A DNA stretch of 64,000 bases, taken from the NCBI GenBank assembly GCA_016933915.1, contig JAFFZZ010000055.1, positions 1-64,000 of the forward strand. Reading direction: 5' to 3'. The translations under genes and the position numbers were made by a program. Under the pieces are notes generated by a model. It had not been told where the DNA came from and searched no databases. It saw nothing but the letters and a program-made list of their open reading frames with translations. Shown one piece after another: positions 8,411 to 17,669 of the stretch. This DNA comes from Candidatus Babeliaceae bacterium. GTDB taxonomy: Bacteria > Babelota > Babeliae > Babelales > Babelaceae. How positions within the stretch are numbered: the first letter of the stretch is position 1; each line of letters opens with the position of its first letter.

Positions 8411-10876
8411 TTATCCGAGGCAAAGAGTCATAAACCACTCGTTATCAACTTGTTCGATAGTTGAAGTCCCGGCACTTTCATTGGTAAATCCAATAAAACG
8501 GGCATTTGTTATACCTTTAATGAGTGGTTCCAATTTTTCGACGAATGTTCTGAGCTTTTCATCTGGGACAACGAGCATACAACTTGCCAGTTCTGTCTTT
8601 AGCGAGATGTTTTGATCGCTTTTGAGTTTGCGTGATTGAGCGACAAGTTTAAGGAACCCTAAGAATGGCTCCATTTCTTCCATTGTGCTTTCCGGTGTCC
8701 TGAGCTCGTTGAAGGTGAGTTGGTGAATCGAGATGGTGCTCATAGATTGCCGGAACAGCTCCTGATAGAGTGTCTCTGTTATAAAAGGGAGGATTGGAGA
8801 GAAAAGCTGTAAGAATCGGCAGGTTGCCCAGTATAATGTTGCTCGTGTTTCTGAGACGATTTGTGCATCAAACGATTCAGGTTTAGAAAGAATTGGCTTA
8901 ATGAGCTCGAGATAATTGTCACAGAAATCCTGCCAGAAACAATGTTCAACTGCATGGAGTGCAAGGCCGCATTCATATTTACTAAAATAACGCTCGTATG
9001 CAATGAAGGTATCTTTAATTTGATTAATTAGCCAGCAGTTGAGTGGATACGAAGCCTTGTTTATTGTTTTAGAAGTAACATTCGCCAAGTGTTCATGGGC
9101 AAAACGACAGGCGTTCCATAGCTTAGTTATGAGTCGGTTTCCAATTTTTAACATGTTTTCTGAGAAAGCTATGTCATGACCGAGCGATCCAGATGCAGTC
9201 CAGTAACGAATTGTGTCTGCAGGATTTTCGGTGAGCAGCCGTTCCGGATCGAGCGGATCGTTACCGCGTGACTTAGAAATTTTTTCTTTTTCACCGCTGA
9301 GCACATGTCCAGAAATAACAATATCTTTCCAGGGAATAATTCCTTCGTGCATCCAGGTTTTGACAATTGTATAAAATGCCCAGGTGCGAATGATGTCGTG
9401 TGCTTGGGGTCGCATGCTCATTGGTAAGAATGAGCTTTTACGACGATCATCGCCAAAGAGATGGGTATGAGATCCTTCAAAGAGTGCTTTGCAAATGTAA
9501 GGTGTAAGCGATGAAGTGTTCCAAGTATCCATGACATCGGTATCGGGAACAAGCTCCACGCCGGGTGGGACAGTACCGGGAAAATGTGTTTCTCGTGGAT
9601 CGACTGGTAGATCTTTTGGATCGGGTAGATAAATATCACCTGTTCGTTTGTCATGCCAAATAGGGAATGGAACACCAAAAAAACGTTGTCGCGAGAGACA
9701 CCAATCCCATTGCAAATTTTGTACCCAGTCGATAAAGCGTGCTTTCATAAATGGGGGATGCCACTCAATAGTATCTGCGGCAGCAAGAATTTCGTTCTTA
9801 AATGGAAGTATCTTTAAGAACCATTGCGGGAGCATAAGATACTCGATCTCTTTTTTTGAGCGTTCATAAATGCTCACGGTATGAGTGATGGTGCGTTGTC
9901 GCAGAATAAGCTCATTCTGCTTCAAAATATCGAGCATTGCTGCGCGTGCCTCGGGAGCTTTAAGTCCGGCGAGTGGCCCAGTGGTTGGTAAAAAGCGGCC
10001 GTCGAGACCAAGGGAAGGTCGATAGGGGAGTTGGTGCTTTTTAAACCATTCGATATCCGTCTTATCACCGAAAGTGCAGCACATGACGAGGCCTGTTCCC
10101 TTTTCGATTTGAACACGTTCGTCGGCAAGGATAGGGACTTCATGTCTGAATATAGGAACTATTGCGTGCTTACCTGCTAAATGTTTATATCGCGTATCGG
10201 TTGGATGATAGAAAAGTGCAACACATGAAGGTAGAAGTTCTGGACGTGTTGTACCAATGGCGAGTTGTTCCCCCGCTGTTGTGGTGAATATGACGTCGCT
10301 GAAGAGTGTTTCTTTCTCAACGTCTTCTAAGTCTGCCTGTGCAATGGTGGTTCGGAATTGAGGACAATACAGCGCAGGCTCCTCTTTACGGTAAATGAAT
10401 CCCTTTTTATACAGGTCAATAAATGATGCCTGTGAGATTGCGCGTGTAGGCGAGTCAATTGTTGAGTAGCAGGCGTGCCAATCGATAGAAAGGCCGACTC
10501 GACGCCATAGCTCTTCAAATTTTTTTTCAACTCGTGCTGTTTCTTCGAGGCAGAGGCCAATGAATGCGGATCGGCCAATTTGATGAGCAGAAGTGTTGTG
10601 TTGCTTTTCTACAAAGCGTTCTGTGGGGAGCCCGTTATCGTCAAATCCAAAAGGATAAAAGACTGAAAATCCAGACATACGTTTATAGCGCGCAACAATG
10701 TCAGTATGCGTGTATGAGAATATATGTCCGATGTGAAGAGAACCGGAGACCGTTGGTGGAGGTGTGTCAATGGAAAAGAATGGGCGATTGTCACGACTTG
10801 TTCCATATATCTGGTGTTCTTCCCAGAGCTGTCGCATGTGTAATTCACTTTTTTTGAAGTCGAAATGTTTTTCCAT
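8411..10876 (-). CDS. valS: Valyl-tRNA synthetase, archaeal/Rickettsia-type
   Basis: PPTVSGSLHIGHIFSYTHTDIVARYKRMSGFSVFYPFGFDDNGLPTER; EKISKSRGNDPLDPERLL. Confidence 0.93.
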   Translation of the reverse strand: MEKHFDFKKSELHMRQLWEEHQIYGTSRDNRPFFSIDTPPPTVSGSLHIGHIFSYTHTDIVARYKRMSGFSVFYPFGFDDNGLPTERFVEKQHNTSAHQIGRSAFIGLCLEETARVEKKFEELWRRVGLSIDWHACYSTIDSPTRAISQASFIDLYKKGFIYRKEEPALYCPQFRTTIAQADLEDVEKETLFSDVIFTTTAGEQLAIGTTRPELLPSCVALFYHPTDTRYKHLAGKHAIVPIFRHEVPILADERVQIEKGTGLVMCCTFGDKTDIEWFKKHQLPYRPSLGLDGRFLPTTGPLAGLKAPEARAAMLDILKQNELILRQRTITHTVSIYERSKKEIEYLMLPQWFLKILPFKNEILAAADTIEWHPPFMKARFIDWVQNLQWDWCLSRQRFFGVPFPIWHDKRTGDIYLPDPKDLPVDPRETHFPGTVPPGVELVPDTDVMDTWNTSSLTPYICKALFEGSHTHLFGDDRRKSSFLPMSMRPQAHDIIRTWAFYTIVKTWMHEGIIPWKDIVISGHVLSGEKEKISKSRGNDPLDPERLLTENPADTIRYWTASGSLGHDIAFSENMLKIGNRLITKLWNACRFAHEHLANVTSKTINKASYPLNCWLINQIKDTFIAYERYFSKYECGLALHAVEHCFWQDFCDNYLELIKPILSKPESFDAQIVSETRATLYWATCRFLQLFSPILPFITETLYQELFRQSMSTISIHQLTFNELRTPESTMEEMEPFLGFLKLVAQSRKLKSDQNISLKTELASCMLVVPDEKLRTFVEKLEPLIKGITNARFIGFTNESAGTSTIEQVDNEWFMTLCLG

Positions 10877-11097
10877 GGGCTCACCATCCTGGAAATTGTT
10901 GATACCTTCCGTTTTTCACGATGATAGAGTATAGCAGATTGTGAGCGATTCGTTGAGAAATAGGTTGTTTCGGTTGTTTCGTTCGATGCAGAGGGCAAAA
11001 AATTAAATTTTTAGTAAGAGGTTGTGTGCCCGGCCAAAGATCTTTATGATGGAACTTTAAACGTACATTCTTTTTAATCACCAAGGATCTGGGTGCC

Positions 11098-12987
11098 ATG
11101 ATGCAAAATCAGAAAATGGCTTCAAGGCCATCGTATCTTCCTGCTGCTTCTTTAGACGCTAACGCTCTTACAATTTTGGAACGACGCTTCTTAAAAAAGG
11201 ACTCTCATGGTCTCCCTTGTGAATCACCTGAAGATCTTTTTTGGCGCGTTGCTCTTAATATAGCGGAGGCGGATCGTCTGTATGACCCGCAGGCAGATGT
11301 TTTAGAACGAGCGGCGATCTTCTATCGACAGATGATAGAAAAAAAGTTTCTGCCAAATACGCCTTGTTTGCGAAGTGCTGGTCGCAACTCCCAGCAGCTT
11401 TTTGCCTGCTTTGTCTTGCCTATCGAAGATTCGCTAGAATCTATCTTCGACACGCTTAAACATGCGGCACTTATTCATAAAACAGGTGGGGGGACTGGTT
11501 TTAGCTTCTCGAAGTTACGTTCGAAAGGTGCCGTTATAAAAAGTACGGACGGGGTAAGTGGAGGGCCGCTCTCCTTTATGCGCATATTTAATGCAGCTAC
11601 CGCCGAAGTTACTCAAGGGGGGGTGCGTCTTGGTGCCAATATGGGAATATTGCGTGTTGATCATCCTGACATTGAGGCGTTTATAACCTGCAAGGCTGAC
11701 GGTGTTTCGATGACCAATTTTAACCTATCGGTGTCGGTAACCGATGCATTTATGGAAGCTTTTGAAAAAAATGAGGAGTACGCTCTTATCAATCCCCAAG
11801 ATGGATCTATCGCCGGTATGCGTAGCGCCCGCGATATTTTTGACGCTATTGCTCGTAATGCATGGCATCATGGTGATCCGGGTGTTGTTTTTATGGATCG
11901 CATCAATGCAAGCGAAAGCAATATGGTTCCCGCGATAGGGACGATCGAATCTACTAACCCGTGTGGTGAACAGCCGCTTCTTCCGTACGAATCGTGTGTA
12001 TTAGGGTCAATCAACCTCTCTCGTTTTGTCGAAAATAAAAAAGTTTGTTGGGAAACTCTTGCGGAGACGGTCGCGCATGCCGTACATTTCCTGGACAATA
12101 CCATAGACATGAACCGGTATCCGCTTCCCGCTATTGAGAAGATGGCTAAAGGGTTGCGTCGTATCGGTCTGGGTGTTATGGGTTTTGCCGACATGCTCAT
12201 TATGCTTGATATTCCGTACAATTCTGAGCAAGCGGTAGATATGGCGGAGAAAATTATGTCGTTTGTTAATGATGAGGCGCGAAAAACGTCTGAACGTTGT
12301 GCGGAGGAGCGCGGCGCATTTCCTTGGTTTGAAAAGAGTCTTTTTTATGAGCGTGGTGAAAAGCCGCTTCGGAATGTTGCTCGTACCACGATTGCGCCAA
12401 CCGGAACTATCAGTACGATAGCTGGATGTTCAGGGGGGATTGAACCGATTTTTGCCTTGGTCCATAAACGAAAATCTCTTTGGACGGAAAAAGGCGCAAC
12501 AGCAGAGCTTTTTGTTACGAACACTCTTTTTGAGGAACGACTTCGCAAGGAAGGGGTGATGTCGCCAGAATTGATGGAGGAGGTTGCGGTAACGGGGACC
12601 GTGGCTCATAGCGATAAAGTTCCTGCAGAGCTAAAACGAATATTTGTGACATCGCATGAGATTGCACCTGAATGGCATATTCGAGTCCAAGCGGCCTTCC
12701 AGCGGCATGTTAATAATGCTGTTTCTAAGACCATAAATATGCCTCATGAAGCAACAATAGATGACGTAAAAAATGCGTACCTTTTGTCCTACAGGCTTGG
12801 GTGCAAAGGTATTACTATTTATCGAGATGGAAGTCGTTCTGTGCAGGTGCTTACGGCCGGAACGGGCTATAAACCGGCGAAGGCAGCAGTCTCTTTGTGC
12901 CCAACATGTCCTGAGTGTAGTGCTCCAATTGAGGCAGGAGAAGGATGCTTTAAATGTCTTGTTTGTGGCTACAGTAAATGTTCCTGA
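11098..12987 (+). CDS. nrdJ: Adenosylcobalamin-dependent (class II) ribonucleotide reductase
   Basis: LPNTPCLRSAGR, HKTGGGTGFSFSKLR, ESTNPCGEQPLLPYESCVLGSINLS, RRIGLGVMGFADML, APTGTISTIAGCSGGIEP; C-terminal Cys-rich ribbon. Confidence 0.93.
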   Translation: MMQNQKMASRPSYLPAASLDANALTILERRFLKKDSHGLPCESPEDLFWRVALNIAEADRLYDPQADVLERAAIFYRQMIEKKFLPNTPCLRSAGRNSQQLFACFVLPIEDSLESIFDTLKHAALIHKTGGGTGFSFSKLRSKGAVIKSTDGVSGGPLSFMRIFNAATAEVTQGGVRLGANMGILRVDHPDIEAFITCKADGVSMTNFNLSVSVTDAFMEAFEKNEEYALINPQDGSIAGMRSARDIFDAIARNAWHHGDPGVVFMDRINASESNMVPAIGTIESTNPCGEQPLLPYESCVLGSINLSRFVENKKVCWETLAETVAHAVHFLDNTIDMNRYPLPAIEKMAKGLRRIGLGVMGFADMLIMLDIPYNSEQAVDMAEKIMSFVNDEARKTSERCAEERGAFPWFEKSLFYERGEKPLRNVARTTIAPTGTISTIAGCSGGIEPIFALVHKRKSLWTEKGATAELFVTNTLFEERLRKEGVMSPELMEEVAVTGTVAHSDKVPAELKRIFVTSHEIAPEWHIRVQAAFQRHVNNAVSKTINMPHEATIDDVKNAYLLSYRLGCKGITIYRDGSRSVQVLTAGTGYKPAKAAVSLCPTCPECSAPIEAGEGCFKCLVCGYSKCS

Positions 12988-13000
12988 TAAAGGAGATGCG

Positions 13001-13549
13001 ATGGCAGCTGTTTTGGCTCGTGGTTATATTCAACTCTATACCGGTGACGGTAAAGGGAAGACGACGGCGGCGATAGGTGCCGCCTTGCGTGCAACACAGC
13101 GTGGTTTGCGCGTAGCCTTCATTCAGTTCCTTAAAAGTGGTTATGATGAAGAGACGATAAAATTAATACCCGGGATAATGTACCGTCACTTTGGTTTAGA
13201 TTTTCAAGGTAATGGGTGGTGTCTCAAGACAGAAGGGAAGACGGAATCACCGCGTCAGGTTCCTCAACTGGTCAAGGATGGATGGTGCCTTGCAAAGGAA
13301 TTCGTTAATAGCGGTGAATACGATCTTATAATTCTCGATGAGCTCAATGTTGTCCTTTTTTTTGATTTAATATCTCTTGAGGATGTGCTTGCTGTTTTGC
13401 GGAACAAGCCTTTGCAGACAGAGATAATTATCACCGGACGTCAGGCTCCTGAGCAGCTTCGAGAGATGGCAGACTTGGTAACTGATATGAAAGAAATAAA
13501 ACACTGGTATACTCGTGGAGTAAAAGCACGGGTTGGCATAGAATATTGA
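13001..13549 (+). CDS. cobA: Cob(I)alamin/cob(I)yrinic acid a,c-diamide adenosyltransferase, CobA/BtuR type
   Basis: YTGDGKGKTTAAIGAALRA, VAFIQFLKSG, LIILDELNV, IITGRQAPEQL; ORF-track N-terminus trimmed to ATG at 13001 with AAGGAG. Confidence 0.93.
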   Translation: MAAVLARGYIQLYTGDGKGKTTAAIGAALRATQRGLRVAFIQFLKSGYDEETIKLIPGIMYRHFGLDFQGNGWCLKTEGKTESPRQVPQLVKDGWCLAKEFVNSGEYDLIILDELNVVLFFDLISLEDVLAVLRNKPLQTEIIITGRQAPEQLREMADLVTDMKEIKHWYTRGVKARVGIEY

Positions 13550-13556
13550 TGGTTTT

Positions 13557-14105
13557 ATGAAACATACACGATTTTTTGTTTACGGCACTGCGGTGCTTAG
13601 TGGTGTGATGCGTTTTGTTGCTCATCCGCCGAATATGACGTCTTTTCTGGCATGTGCGCTTTTGACCGGGGCATATGGTAAAAGACGTGATTGGTTGATA
13701 CCGCTATTGATATTTTTTGTGGGGGATCTCTGGTTTGGCATTCATCCGCTTGTTCCGGTTGTGTACGGGACGCTTGCAATTGCGGTGGCTCTTGGGAGGA
13801 GTTTCTTGAGGGGAGGGTGTCAAGCGCGAGCTTCTTGGTTATTTGGAAGAACTTTTTTGATTGCATGTGTCTCGTCAGGTATTTTTTTTGTGATAACTAA
13901 TAGCGCTGTCTGGCTTTTTTCTGGCATGTATCCGGTAACATCTGTCGGGTTAATCCGTTGTTTTGTTCTTGCTGTACCTTTTTGGCATCGAGCATTGGCT
14001 TCAGACATTTTCTTTTCGATTCTCTTTTTTGGTATCATGTTTTTGGTTGAAAGAAGAGGCCGTCGAAATTATTTCTCTTCGATAGCAAAGGACCCGGTTG
14101 CATGA
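13557..14105 (+). CDS. DUF6580-like membrane protein
   Basis: Small membrane protein, RFVAHPPNMTSFLACALLTGAYGKRRDW..GDLWFGIHP..VYG, recalled as resembling DUF6580. Confidence 0.55.
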   Translation: MKHTRFFVYGTAVLSGVMRFVAHPPNMTSFLACALLTGAYGKRRDWLIPLLIFFVGDLWFGIHPLVPVVYGTLAIAVALGRSFLRGGCQARASWLFGRTFLIACVSSGIFFVITNSAVWLFSGMYPVTSVGLIRCFVLAVPFWHRALASDIFFSILFFGIMFLVERRGRRNYFSSIAKDPVA

Positions 14106-14788
14106 TGACCAATTTAAAAATCATTCATTTTGTATTGCTTTTTTTTGCGTACATTTTTTCCATTACTTTAACGGGAAGTATACAGGCGCGAATTAACAGG
14201 TGTATGGGGGATGGAACGGCGGAGGATGTTGGGTTTGCCGAATTCAATCCGTTCATTCATGTTGGTTTTCTCGATGTTATTTTCTTTGTGCTGCTAAAGA
14301 TTATGTTTGGAACACCTCTGCCGGTAAATCCAAGTAATATTCGTGGGCCATATCGCCCGTTAAAATTGGGTATCGTTTTTCTTGGCCGTACACTTATTTA
14401 TCTTTTTCTGGCACTTTTTTCAGCAACGGGGCTTATATTGCTGGTTAAATCATGTGTTATGGTAGGTGCTGCTCCTAAAAATCCTTTTGCTTTAATTGAT
14501 ATTGCGCAACAAGGTGCTACGCCTCTCGTCTATGTTCTCAGTCTCTTTTTTGGACTTATGGTTGTTTCGACAACTTTTCTGAGTGCGTTTTGCGGTATTC
14601 GGGATTTGGTATATGGTTTTGTCGTTGTGCGTTTTGAAAAGGATGCGCGTTTCGTTGAGTATGCAAATCCTATCATGATTTTTGGGGTTTTGCTCCTGCT
14701 TGTTTTTTTTGCCGATCCAATTACTAATTTTTTCTTACGTTTAGTTTGTATGGGGGCTATGGCTATTTTAGCTCCATTTGGTTTGTAG
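14102..14788 (+). CDS. Site-2-protease (M50)-like membrane protein lacking catalytic metal ligands
   Basis: Aligns by eye to M50 core: GDGTAEDVGFAEFNPFIHV...TPLPVNPSNIRGPYRPLKLGIVFLGRTLIYLFLALF; HExxH position reads TGSIQ. Confidence 0.7.
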   Translation: MMTNLKIIHFVLLFFAYIFSITLTGSIQARINRCMGDGTAEDVGFAEFNPFIHVGFLDVIFFVLLKIMFGTPLPVNPSNIRGPYRPLKLGIVFLGRTLIYLFLALFSATGLILLVKSCVMVGAAPKNPFALIDIAQQGATPLVYVLSLFFGLMVVSTTFLSAFCGIRDLVYGFVVVRFEKDARFVEYANPIMIFGVLLLLVFFADPITNFFLRLVCMGAMAILAPFGL

Positions 14789-14797
14789 GAAATAGAG

Positions 14798-15991
14798 ATG
14801 AATGTTAAAGAGATTGTCGCTCAGTTGGTGGAGGGGACGGTAACGACGTTACCGCTCCGTGAATTTGAGGAGAAGATTGCTTCTGGAAAACGTTTACGAG
14901 TGAAGTTAGGGATGGACCCGACGGCACCGGATCTTCATCTAGGACATGCTGTTGTTCTTTCAAAAATGCGTCAATTTCAAGATTTGGGCCACGAGGTAAT
15001 TTTTTTGATAGGTGATTTTACGGCACGGATTGGAGATCCGACCGGACGGTCTAAAACACGTCCGCCGTTAACCGAGGAAGAGATTGCACATAATACCAAA
15101 ACCTATTTTGATCAGGTGTCGCGTATCCTTGATCCAAAAAAGGTTACCGTGAAGTATAATTCCGAATGGCTTGATAGGTTGACAAGTCGAGACTGGATTA
15201 AGCTCTGTGCGAAAGTGACTTTAGCGCGGATTATCGAGCGCGAGGATTTTGCGAAGCGCTTAGTTGAAAGCCTGCCGATTGGTTTTCACGAACTTCTTTA
15301 CCCTCTTTTGCAAGGGTATGATTCAGTAGTATTGCATGCTGATGTTGAGTTGGGTGGATCTGACCAGACGTTTAATCTGCTTATGGGGCGTCATCTACAA
15401 GAGCAATTTGGCCAGGAAGCACAAGTTGTTATGACTATGCCTTTGCTTGAAGGTTGTGATGGTGTGCAGAAAATGTCAAAATCGTATGGAAATACGATCA
15501 GTTTTTCTGATACTCCTGAGGACGCATTTGGCAAGATTATGTCGATTTCCGATACGCTTATGTGGCGCTACTATGAACTTGTTCTCCAGACACCGGTAGC
15601 AGATATCGAGCGAATGAAAATGGCTGTTGCTTCTGGAAAAGCCCATCCGATGGAGCTTAAGAAAGAGCTTGCATCTAAAATTCTTTCTCGCTTCTGGGGT
15701 GATGGTGCCGCAGAGCGGGCTAGAAAATTGTTTGAACAACTTTTTCAGAAACGTGATTTTGAAGCGGCACAAGAGGTTGTTTTTGCTGTTTCCGAGACGT
15801 TGAAGATAATAGATCTTCTGAAACGGCTTGATGCTGTTTCAAGTTCATCGGAGGCTCGAAGGCTTATCTCCGAAGGTGCGGTAACAATTAACGGTGAAAA
15901 GGTAACCGATGTCTATACATCTATTGTGCTGACGGATGGGATGCGGATAAAGGTTGGGAAGCGGCGTTTTTACCGGGTCAGTATTGATTAA
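14798..15991 (+). CDS. tyrS: Tyrosyl-tRNA synthetase
   Basis: MDPTAPDLHLGHAVVLSKMRQFQDLGH, GRSKTRPPLT, LLQGYDSVVLHADVELGGSDQTFNLLMGR, KMSKSYGN, S4 domain C-terminus. Confidence 0.96.
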   Translation: MNVKEIVAQLVEGTVTTLPLREFEEKIASGKRLRVKLGMDPTAPDLHLGHAVVLSKMRQFQDLGHEVIFLIGDFTARIGDPTGRSKTRPPLTEEEIAHNTKTYFDQVSRILDPKKVTVKYNSEWLDRLTSRDWIKLCAKVTLARIIEREDFAKRLVESLPIGFHELLYPLLQGYDSVVLHADVELGGSDQTFNLLMGRHLQEQFGQEAQVVMTMPLLEGCDGVQKMSKSYGNTISFSDTPEDAFGKIMSISDTLMWRYYELVLQTPVADIERMKMAVASGKAHPMELKKELASKILSRFWGDGAAERARKLFEQLFQKRDFEAAQEVVFAVSETLKIIDLLKRLDAVSSSSEARRLISEGAVTINGEKVTDVYTSIVLTDGMRIKVGKRRFYRVSID

Positions 15992-17100
15992 TATTGGTTT
16001 TTGTTTTTTTGTTTGTTTATAATAACGCACTTGTACTTGTTTAACTCATCGATTTGCCCCTCAATATCGGTGTTTTTATCAAGATAAGAGAGATATTTTT
16101 CGAATACTTCCATGAATGTGGGCCACGGTTTTTGTCCCGCTATTTCTTTTTGTAATGCTTGTTTGAACCAGGAGACCATTGAAAATCTTTCAATAAGAGA
16201 AGGGTGGGTTGGTATTCCTATTTTTTCAACCCAGAGGATGAATTCTTTGTCTTCCGCTGTTCGGTTGTAGAGATTATTTTTTTTAAGCAGCTGGAATCGT
16301 TTTACAGCTTGTTTAATATTTTTGTCGATTTCGTTGCTTGGTTTTGCATCTTCAGTGAGTTCAATGTTCAGTTTAGAAAGATAATCGACGTTTAGGTTTC
16401 CGTCTTTGGTAATAATGTCTCCTGTCTCTATTCCTTTGGCGATATAATGCGTCAATGTTTCTTCCATTTCAAAGTCTGATATAGCAAAGAGAAAAAAAGC
16501 GGCTTCGAAGAAATCATCAAGCGAACCGATATTCATGAGTTCACGTAGTCCAGAATATGCAGCTACCATGTAAATGGAATACATATCCGCCATTCTCTCT
16601 TCCGTGATGTCCTGATCGAGATCAATTTTGCCTAGATTGTTGTTCCGTCGGAGTGTATGTCCTGATGCCAAGTGTCCGAATTCGTGGAGCAGCATTTTAA
16701 GATAAATGATGCGACTTAAGTCTTTTTTTTCCGGCATAAATTCTTGGAGGGTACGGATAAGCCTTGCGTCATCTTGTTCTGGGTTGAAAACAAGGACGGT
16801 TATGTTGTTAAATGTCGGAAGCAATATCTCAGCAGAGCACAAAAAAGAGGTTGGTTCTCTGTTTAGGATTAGCGTAGTAATAGTGGGGTCTGAGAGAAAA
16901 AAGGTTCTTTTTTGGCCGGTTAGGAGTCTGAATATTGATTCGATCTCCCCTCTTTTCATACTGAAGGTGGGTGAGAATGTAAGGGTTTCAAGTTGTTTGT
17001 TATTTTTCATTATGTTCATTATTGAATGTTCTATATCCATCGCAGAAAGCGATGAAGCAAGAGAAACAAATAATAGAGATATTTTTTTTAAGAAATGCAT
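15988..17100 (-). CDS. Exported zinc-metallopeptidase-like protein (HExxH)
   Basis: Signal-like N-terminus; KMLLHEFGHLASGHTLRR with acidic EERMADMYSIYM downstream. Confidence 0.65.
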   Translation of the reverse strand: MHFLKKISLLFVSLASSLSAMDIEHSIMNIMKNNKQLETLTFSPTFSMKRGEIESIFRLLTGQKRTFFLSDPTITTLILNREPTSFLCSAEILLPTFNNITVLVFNPEQDDARLIRTLQEFMPEKKDLSRIIYLKMLLHEFGHLASGHTLRRNNNLGKIDLDQDITEERMADMYSIYMVAAYSGLRELMNIGSLDDFFEAAFFLFAISDFEMEETLTHYIAKGIETGDIITKDGNLNVDYLSKLNIELTEDAKPSNEIDKNIKQAVKRFQLLKKNNLYNRTAEDKEFILWVEKIGIPTHPSLIERFSMVSWFKQALQKEIAGQKPWPTFMEVFEKYLSYLDKNTDIEGQIDELNKYKCVIINKQKNKNQY

Positions 17101-17193
17101 GAGTTGCCCTTCTTTAATTTTTCTTTGTTTTTATATCTATGATTTTAACAAAGGTATTCAGTTTGTCAAGTTTTTTTGCAGAAAAGACTGTTT

Positions 17194-17642
17194 TTACGCT
17201 TTTTCGGCTTTGATATGGAAGTGTTTGCTGTTCATAATGAGGAATGAGATAAAGATGACGCCCAAGATTCCACCGATAAAGAAAAACCAGTATATTCCTT
17301 TAAAATCAAGGAATATGGTGCAGAGTTGAAATATAAAAATTTCGAATGCGAGGAATAAGGCGATGATACCGGTGAGTTTGTGGTGACTGTAGTCGAATAC
17401 TCCAGTTAATAAGGCGGTGCAAGTGAATGCGAGAATGGCATATAAGATGCCCCACCAGAGATTTTTTAATTTACCGCCACCATAGTAAGCGATAGCTGCG
17501 GAGGAGATTGCTATTGCTGCAAGAATAAGTGCTATCGTTCGCTCGTCAAGGTTGTGCCAAAAGACCGTAATAAGACCTATCCCACCAAAACAGCGAGAAA
17601 ACCTGTAAATGCAAGGATGTAAAGTCTTTTTTCTGAATGCAT
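17194..17642 (-). pseudogene. Small multi-TM membrane protein (possibly HdeD/DUF308-like) with apparent 1-nt frameshift
   Basis: Frame from ATG at 17642: MHSEKRLYILAFTGFLAVLVG*, continues in a second frame as GIGLITVFWHNLDERTIALILAAIAIS...; one added G restores the ORF. Confidence 0.6.
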
Positions 17643-17669
17643 GAAGTTTTTCCTTTTTTAAGGAATTAA

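Noticed and set aside
12773-13000. N-terminal 76 aa of the 12773-13549 ORF
   Set aside because: Overlaps nrdJ out of frame; the adenosyltransferase starts at ATG 13001 with a good RBS.
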